Shown here in pieces: positions 39,501 through 43,663 of a stretch of DNA of 43,663 nt. Position 1 is the stretch's first letter. Each line of letters begins with the position of its first letter. A program made the translations under genes and the position numbers. The notes beneath the pieces were generated by a model. That model worked only from the letters and a program-made list of their open reading frames with translations, was not told the origin of the DNA and did no database searches. Source of the DNA: Acidobacteriota bacterium (lineage in GTDB: Bacteria > Acidobacteriota > Vicinamibacteria > Vicinamibacterales > UBA8438); contig WTFV01000209.1 in assembly GCA_011523845.1 (NCBI GenBank), positions 1 to 43,663 of the forward strand. Direction: 5' to 3'.

Positions 39501-40492
39501 ACGATGGCGGCGACCGAGCGCGCTCCGGAGACGCCGGGGATGCCGCCGCCCCTGCCGGCAACGTCGTGCCGTTCCGTGCCCCGTCGACCTCCCGAACCGA
39601 ATCCTCCGACGCCGGCTACCCGGTCGTCTGGTGGGACCCGCACCGGCTCGCCCTCGGCGCCGGGTCGCTCGTCGGCATCCGCCGGCAGGAGCTGCTGTCG
39701 AAGGAAGCGCCGGAGGAGGTGGTGGAGGCGGATCTCGAACGCTACCGCACGTGGCGCCGGGGGCGCGAGGCCACCGTCGAGCGGGCCGCGCGCCCGAGCC
39801 TCGTCCTGAAGACCGCGACCGAGCGGGCGCGGGCGGGCGCCGGGAGGCGGGCAACAGGCGACCGGCCCGCGGCCGGCGGCGGCAACGCGGATGGTGATGC
39901 ATCCGGGTCGCCTGCGGGCTCTGCACCGAACTCGACGCCCGCGGGCGGCGGCGGCAACCCGGACGGCGACACGGGGTCCGCGGAGGCGCCGGTCGCGGTC
40001 ACCGTCGTCGAGCTCGAGCGCGCCCCGGAGCGGCCGGCGGGCAAGCGCTTCGGCGCGCTCGTTCACAGGGTCCTCGAAACGGTGCCGTTCGACTTGCCGA
40101 AAGGGGCGCAGGCGCCGGTGGAGGAGATCGCGCGGCTCCACGGCCGGGTGTTCGGAGCGACCGACGCGGAAGTCGCCGCCGCAGCCGACGTCGCGGGGCG
40201 CGTGCTGTCGCATCCGCTCCTGATCCGCGCCCGGGCCGCGGCGCGGCGGGGCGATTGCCGTCGCGAGGTGCCGGTCAGCATGCGGGCGGACGATGGTGTC
40301 CTGACGGAAGGGGTGGTCGACGTGGCCTTTCGCGAAGACGGCGTCTGGACGGTCGTCGACTACAAGACGGATCGGGATCTCGAGGAGGCAGGGAACGCCA
40401 TCGACGTCTACCGGCGTCAGGTCGCGCTGTACGCCGAGATGATCACCCGCGCGACGGGCCAGCCGGCCGGCGCCGTGCTGATGCGGGTGTAG
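36524..40492 (+). CDS. addA: AddA-like helicase-nuclease subunit
   Basis: 1322 residues from the ATG at 36524. Walker A AAAGTGKT is at about 28-34, followed by [20 protein letters not shown]. The DExQ box lies in [19 protein letters not shown] (about 409). [36 protein letters not shown] and [14 protein letters not shown] give the later UvrD-type motifs. After a Gly/Ala-rich, low-complexity linker of some 150-200 residues (coded around 39300-40000), the C-terminal RecB-type nuclease has [14 protein letters not shown] and [13 protein letters not shown] (Asp-x-Lys about 1278-1282). It unwinds and degrades DNA ends together with the AddB-like partner. The long linker is larger than in Bacillus AddA, as far as I can judge. 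Confidence 0.9.
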   Translation: [1322 protein letters not shown]

Positions 40493-40500
40493 GGCTTCAC

Positions 40501-40540
40501 CGCGGACCGGCCGGCGGCGCCGCGGACCGGCCGGCGGCGC
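40501..40540. repeat. Perfect 20-bp tandem duplication
   Basis: The 20 bases at 40501-40520 are repeated exactly at 40521-40540 between addA and the cyclotransferase gene. It is GC-only apart from one A per copy and can fold on itself. Confidence 0.8.
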
Positions 40541-40566
40541 TTGCGGCGGACGGTGCCTGTGACAGA

Positions 40567-41472
40567 ATGGCGGCGGAGGCAACTGTGAGTCCCAACGCGA
40601 AGAAGCGGACCGTGCGGGGCAGGTCCTCGACCCGGACGCCCCCTGCCGGCGCGCGGCGGCGTACGCCCGGACGGGTGCCCCGGCTGCTCCTGGGGCTCGG
40701 GCTGGCGGCCTCGGTGGCGGCCGGCTGGGCGTTCCTGTCGTCGGGACCGGCCGGAACGACCGCCGCGCAGCCGTCCGCCGTCGTCCAGTCGCTCGCGGTG
40801 CGGATCCACCGGGAGCTGCCGCACGACACCGGCGCCTACACGCAGGGGCTGCTCTGGTGGGACGGCAAGCTGTACGAGAGCACCGGACAGTACGGCCGTT
40901 CCGACCTGCGCCGGCTCGATCCCGCGACCGGCGCCGTCGAGCAGCGGGCCGACATCTCGCCCGCCTACTTCGGCGAGGGACTCGCGCGGGTCGACGACCG
41001 GCTGATCATGCTGACCTGGAAGGCGCAACGGGCGTTCGTCTTCGGCCTCGAGCGCTTCGACGAGCAGCGGACGTTCCGCTACGAGGGCGAGGGATGGGGG
41101 CTGTGCAACGACGGCAGCCGGCTCGTCATGAGCAACGGCTCGAACCGTCTGACGTTCCGCGATCTCCGGACGTTCGAGGTGCTCGGGGACGTCGCCGTCA
41201 CGCTGCGGGGCTTCCCGCTGACGCAGCTCAACGAGCTGGAATGCGTCGGCGACGCCGTCTACGCCAACGTCTACCAGACGGACTTCCTGGTGCGCATCGA
41301 CCCGGACACGGGTCGGGTGACGCACTACATCGACGCGGCGGGACTGTTGACCCGGGAGGAGAGGCGCGGGGTCGACGTGCTCAACGGCATCGCGTTCGAC
41401 CCCGGCGCCGGGACCTTCTACATCACCGGCAAGCTCTGGCCGAAGATGTTCGAGGTGACGTTCGAGGAATGA
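40567..41472 (+). CDS. Glutaminyl-peptide cyclotransferase (plant/bacterial type)
   Basis: 301 residues from the ATG at 40567; a GTG at 40585 is an alternative with GGCGGAGG before it. A basic N terminus and membrane segment (LLLGLGLAASVAAGWAFL) form an uncleaved anchor or signal. The catalytic five-bladed propeller has HDTGAYTQGLLWWDGKLYES, TGQYGRSDLRRLD, YFGEGLARVDDRLIMLTWK, LNELECVGDAVYANVYQTDF and VLNGIAFDPGAGTFYITGKL, characteristic of glutamine cyclotransferases (PF05096). The enzyme turns N-terminal glutamine of secreted peptides into pyroglutamate. It acts in the periplasm. Confidence 0.9.
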   Translation: MAAEATVSPNAKKRTVRGRSSTRTPPAGARRRTPGRVPRLLLGLGLAASVAAGWAFLSSGPAGTTAAQPSAVVQSLAVRIHRELPHDTGAYTQGLLWWDGKLYESTGQYGRSDLRRLDPATGAVEQRADISPAYFGEGLARVDDRLIMLTWKAQRAFVFGLERFDEQRTFRYEGEGWGLCNDGSRLVMSNGSNRLTFRDLRTFEVLGDVAVTLRGFPLTQLNELECVGDAVYANVYQTDFLVRIDPDTGRVTHYIDAAGLLTREERRGVDVLNGIAFDPGAGTFYITGKLWPKMFEVTFEE

Positions 41473-41475
41473 GGT

Positions 41476-41514
41476 CGTCCAGGGCCCGCCCCCGGCGGAG
41501 GAGGGCCCTGGACG
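41476..41514. terminator. Hairpin between convergent genes
   Basis: Twelve perfect base pairs: 41476-41487 (CGTCCAGGGCCC) with 41503-41514 (GGGCCCTGGACG), loop 15 bases. It begins 4 bases after the cyclotransferase stop and ends 11 bases before the stop of the opposing gene. There is no T-run, so action as a bidirectional terminator is inferred. Confidence 0.55.
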
Positions 41515-41525
41515 CCGGGTTTCGG

Positions 41526-42851
41526 TTACCGGCGCGGGACGGCCCGGCCGCCCCCGCTGCTGCCTCCGCTGCTGCTGCCCCCGCCACGGCTCGTGGCGCC
41601 GCCACCGCCGCCACCACCACCGCCGCCACCCCGGGTGAAGCCGCCGGAGGTGACGCGCGTACCTCCCGTTCTGCCGCCGCCGGATGACACGCCGCCGCCC
41701 GAGCCGCCGCGAGGACGCGCCGTGCGGGGCGTCGCGCTGCCGCCCGAGCCGCCCCCATCGCCCGATCCCGCGCGGGCGACCGCCGAGCGGGGCTGGACGC
41801 GCGTGAACCCGCGTCCCTCGACGGCGCGGGTCTGCGACACCGTTTCCGGCGCATCGACCACCCCGCCGCGCCGGTAGCCGTATCCGCTCCACATCGGGTC
41901 GTACCAGTACCCCCCGTAGCCCCACGGCGCGTACATTCCATACATCGCGCTGCCGTAGTAGATCGGGGAGTAGGCGCCCCCGAGACCGCCCCAACCCCAG
42001 CCGCCGACACTGCTGCCGCCGCCGCTCCGGCTGGTGCGCCGCTCGACGACGAAGCGCTCCGGATACGCCAGGGCCACGAGGAGATCGATGACGCTGCCGT
42101 CGACGCCGGCGTCGTCGAGCTCGATGAGCGTTCTGCTGTCGAGGCTCAGTCGAGGCTGGCTCTCCGTGAGCAGCGCCTCGATCACGTGCGAATCCGCCCG
42201 GGCGGCGGCCTCCCGCACGTTGGAGAGCGTCAGCGGCCCGGCGATGGCCTGCCTTGCGTCACGAAGCCCCCCCGGGGTGGCCGGCAGCCGGGCGTCCCGC
42301 TCCTCGTCGGTCGGAGCGGGCCGGTAGCGGCGTATCTCCACGTGCCGCCGGTCGTCCACGGCAATGCCCTGGATGTCCACCCACGTCGAACGATTCAACA
42401 GCAGGCTGATGCCGCTCATGTGGCGCGGGGGCTCGGATCCGCAACGGATCTCGGTGCGCGTGAACAGGCGGCGGCCATCGGCCGACCATTCCCGGCGCTC
42501 CCAGCCGCTGCAGTCGCCCTCGGTCACCGGGCGCTGCGTGCCGTCGGAGACGAGCTCGCGCTGCATGAGCACTTCCCCGTCCCCGCGGGCCGTCAGCGTC
42601 GCGCCGTCGCCTGCGTCCGCCGGCGCGATGCAGACCTCCATGCGCTCCGGGAATTCCGCGCCCTCCGGCGCGGCCGCGATCTGCTCCTCGGCAAGCTGCC
42701 AGCAGCCCATCCAGGGGAGCCAGCGGGCGTCGAGATTGCCGGCGCCGGCCGGAGCCGCCTCCGGCGCCCCGCCCGGATTCTGGGCCGCGACCGGCAGGGC
42801 CAGTCCGACGATCAACAGGATGACGTACGGGGTCAGCCGCATGATTCGCAT
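41526..42851 (-). CDS. Secreted protein with Gly/Ser-rich tail, unknown function
   Basis: 441 residues from the ATG at 42851, chosen for the AAGGA eight bases upstream. A signal peptide (MRLTPYVILLIVGLALPVAA) is followed by a domain with paired cysteines (PWMGCWQLAEEQ, MEVCIAPAD, EGDCSGWERREW, RCGSEPPRHMSG) that looks like a lipocalin-type beta domain, then a helical part (DSHVIEALLTESQPRLSLDS). Tyr/Gly/Trp-rich sequence (GGYWYDPMWSGYGYRRGG) leads to about 90 residues almost entirely of Gly, Ser and Arg, including a run of 11 or more glycines. The tail looks disordered and may attach to the cell surface. I do not know the family. Confidence 0.75.
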   Translation of the reverse strand: MRIMRLTPYVILLIVGLALPVAAQNPGGAPEAAPAGAGNLDARWLPWMGCWQLAEEQIAAAPEGAEFPERMEVCIAPADAGDGATLTARGDGEVLMQRELVSDGTQRPVTEGDCSGWERREWSADGRRLFTRTEIRCGSEPPRHMSGISLLLNRSTWVDIQGIAVDDRRHVEIRRYRPAPTDEERDARLPATPGGLRDARQAIAGPLTLSNVREAAARADSHVIEALLTESQPRLSLDSRTLIELDDAGVDGSVIDLLVALAYPERFVVERRTSRSGGGSSVGGWGWGGLGGAYSPIYYGSAMYGMYAPWGYGGYWYDPMWSGYGYRRGGVVDAPETVSQTRAVEGRGFTRVQPRSAVARAGSGDGGGSGGSATPRTARPRGGSGGGVSSGGGRTGGTRVTSGGFTRGGGGGGGGGGGATSRGGGSSSGGSSGGGRAVPRR

Positions 42852-42890
42852 CGTTCCATCCTTGCTAAGAACACTCCCTATCACTATGCG

Positions 42891-43663
42891 TCAGAACACG
42901 AATCGAACGCCAGCGGAAATCCGCAGGCCGGTGAGATCGTGTTCGAATCCGGCGAGCACGCCGTCGAGCTCGGCCGTAGCCCACGTGTAGCGCGCCTCCG
43001 TGGTCAGCAGGACGTTCCGCGTCAGGCGGAAATCGACGCCGCCGAACGCATGGGCGCTCGGCACCCAGCCCTGCGACTGGATCCTTTCCGAGAAGATCGT
43101 GAAGTCGACGACGTCGACGAAGCGCCCGTCCATGACCGTGCTGTAGCGGACGAAGCCGGCGCCGGCTCCGACGTAGGGAACGACGGCGCTCGGAATCCAG
43201 ACGTATTGCCCGATCGCCCGCCCGCGGGGCGCGAGAGCGAGCGCCAGCTCTCCATGCACGCTCCACTGCGCGAGCTCGGTGTCCTGCTCGATCGGCAGTC
43301 CGAACTCGTCCTCGTTGTAGCGGTCCTCGGTCAGGGCGCGCACCAGCGCGTAGTCCACGCCCACCCGCGTCTCGAGTCGCGAGCCGGCGCCGAATCCGAT
43401 GTCGAAACCGACGCCTGTCGCGGCGAAGTTCATGCGGCCGGCCGTCGGATCCAGCGGGTCGTCCTCGGGACTGGTGCGAACGAAGAAGTTCTCGTGCAGC
43501 AACGTGTGCAGTTCACCGGTCGCGCGCGGACGAAGCTGCAGCCCGCGAAACGCCACCGAGAAGCGGGGCTGGCCGAAGCGGAAGTCGGGACTCGCCTGCG
43601 CGAAGCGGTCCGTGGCGCCCGTCGCGACCGGCAGGGCGGTCGCGCCTTGCCACGCGGGCGCCT
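42891..43663 (-). CDS. Outer-membrane beta-barrel protein, 5' end outside the window
   Basis: The frame is open to the right edge (encoding APAWQGATALPVATGATDRF there), so at least 257 residues are seen and the start is missing. The sequence alternates polar and hydrophobic residues with aromatic girdles: GVGFDIGFGAGSRLETRVGV, SAVVPYVGAGAGFVRYSTVM, AFGGVDFRLTRNVLLTTEAR. It ends in GLRISAGVRFVF, the C-terminal Phe signature of BAM substrates. It resembles OmpW/OmpA-like eight-stranded porin-type barrels. The Gly-rich gene follows on the same strand after 39 bases, so the two may be co-expressed in the outer envelope. Confidence 0.8.
   Translation of the reverse strand, partial: APAWQGATALPVATGATDRFAQASPDFRFGQPRFSVAFRGLQLRPRATGELHTLLHENFFVRTSPEDDPLDPTAGRMNFAATGVGFDIGFGAGSRLETRVGVDYALVRALTEDRYNEDEFGLPIEQDTELAQWSVHGELALALAPRGRAIGQYVWIPSAVVPYVGAGAGFVRYSTVMDGRFVDVVDFTIFSERIQSQGWVPSAHAFGGVDFRLTRNVLLTTEARYTWATAELDGVLAGFEHDLTGLRISAGVRFVF

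Noticed and set aside
32449..40582. Very long minus-strand frames (1628 and 1426 codons) opposite addB and addA
   Set aside because: They are shadows of the two nuclease genes; Arg/Pro-rich with no domain sense.
1..43663. Integrase, att sites or tRNA marking island borders
   Set aside because: None could be recognised at the ends of the defence region or elsewhere in the window.

Overview
The window is 43.7 kb of very GC-rich DNA from a bacterium. Several features suggest an Acidobacteriota (Vicinamibacteria-like) genome: secreted proteins of a type frequent in that phylum, a TolB-like PD40 propeller, an AddAB-type recombination nuclease, a Uma2 relic, RES-Xre, Phd-VapC and ribbon-helix-helix antitoxin genes, and heavy use of GTG starts. 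This assignment is an inference. No rRNA or tRNA gene was recognised.

Left part (1-10.6 kb): a decayed ISAzo13-type transposase, an AlkD-like DNA repair gene, a secreted cupin, and a compact I-E-type CRISPR array of eight repeats and seven 32-nt spacers. No cas gene is visible in the window. A degenerate repeat flanks the array and a stray repeat core lies 1.6 kb upstream. Next come a rearranged winged-helix (possibly Fic-derived) relic, a secreted protein of unknown function, a RES-Xre toxin-antitoxin pair with a palindrome in its promoter, a VOC protein, a large 2-oxoglutarate/Fe(II) dioxygenase fusion and a Tat-exported HisC-like aminotransferase.

Centre (10.7-24.5 kb): a defence island built around a split type I restriction-modification locus. 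On the + strand run hsdM, a catalytically gutted fic remnant, an hsdS frameshifted at a 5-bp tandem duplication, and a frameshifted AlbA_2/RecG-like gene, all chained by 4-bp ATGA overlaps. On the - strand, an inserted operon encodes a HTH protein, an 830-aa N6-adenine methylase and a PIN nuclease. A Phd-VapC pair, hsdR and an intact fic gene follow on +. The HTH-methylase-PIN operon and the repeated link of Fic to a type I RM locus are the best candidates for undescribed biology.

Right part (24.7-43.7 kb) looks like ordinary chromosome: a lipoprotein, a GNAT acetyltransferase, homoserine kinase, an orphan ribbon-helix-helix antitoxin, a FetB-like permease, a zinc-ribbon/double-PspC protein, a membrane-anchored propeller behind a WYL regulator, two small zinc-ribbon proteins, AddB-like and AddA-like nuclease/helicases, a glutamine cyclotransferase, a Gly-rich secreted protein and a partial outer-membrane barrel. 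Hairpin-bearing intergenic repeats punctuate this part.
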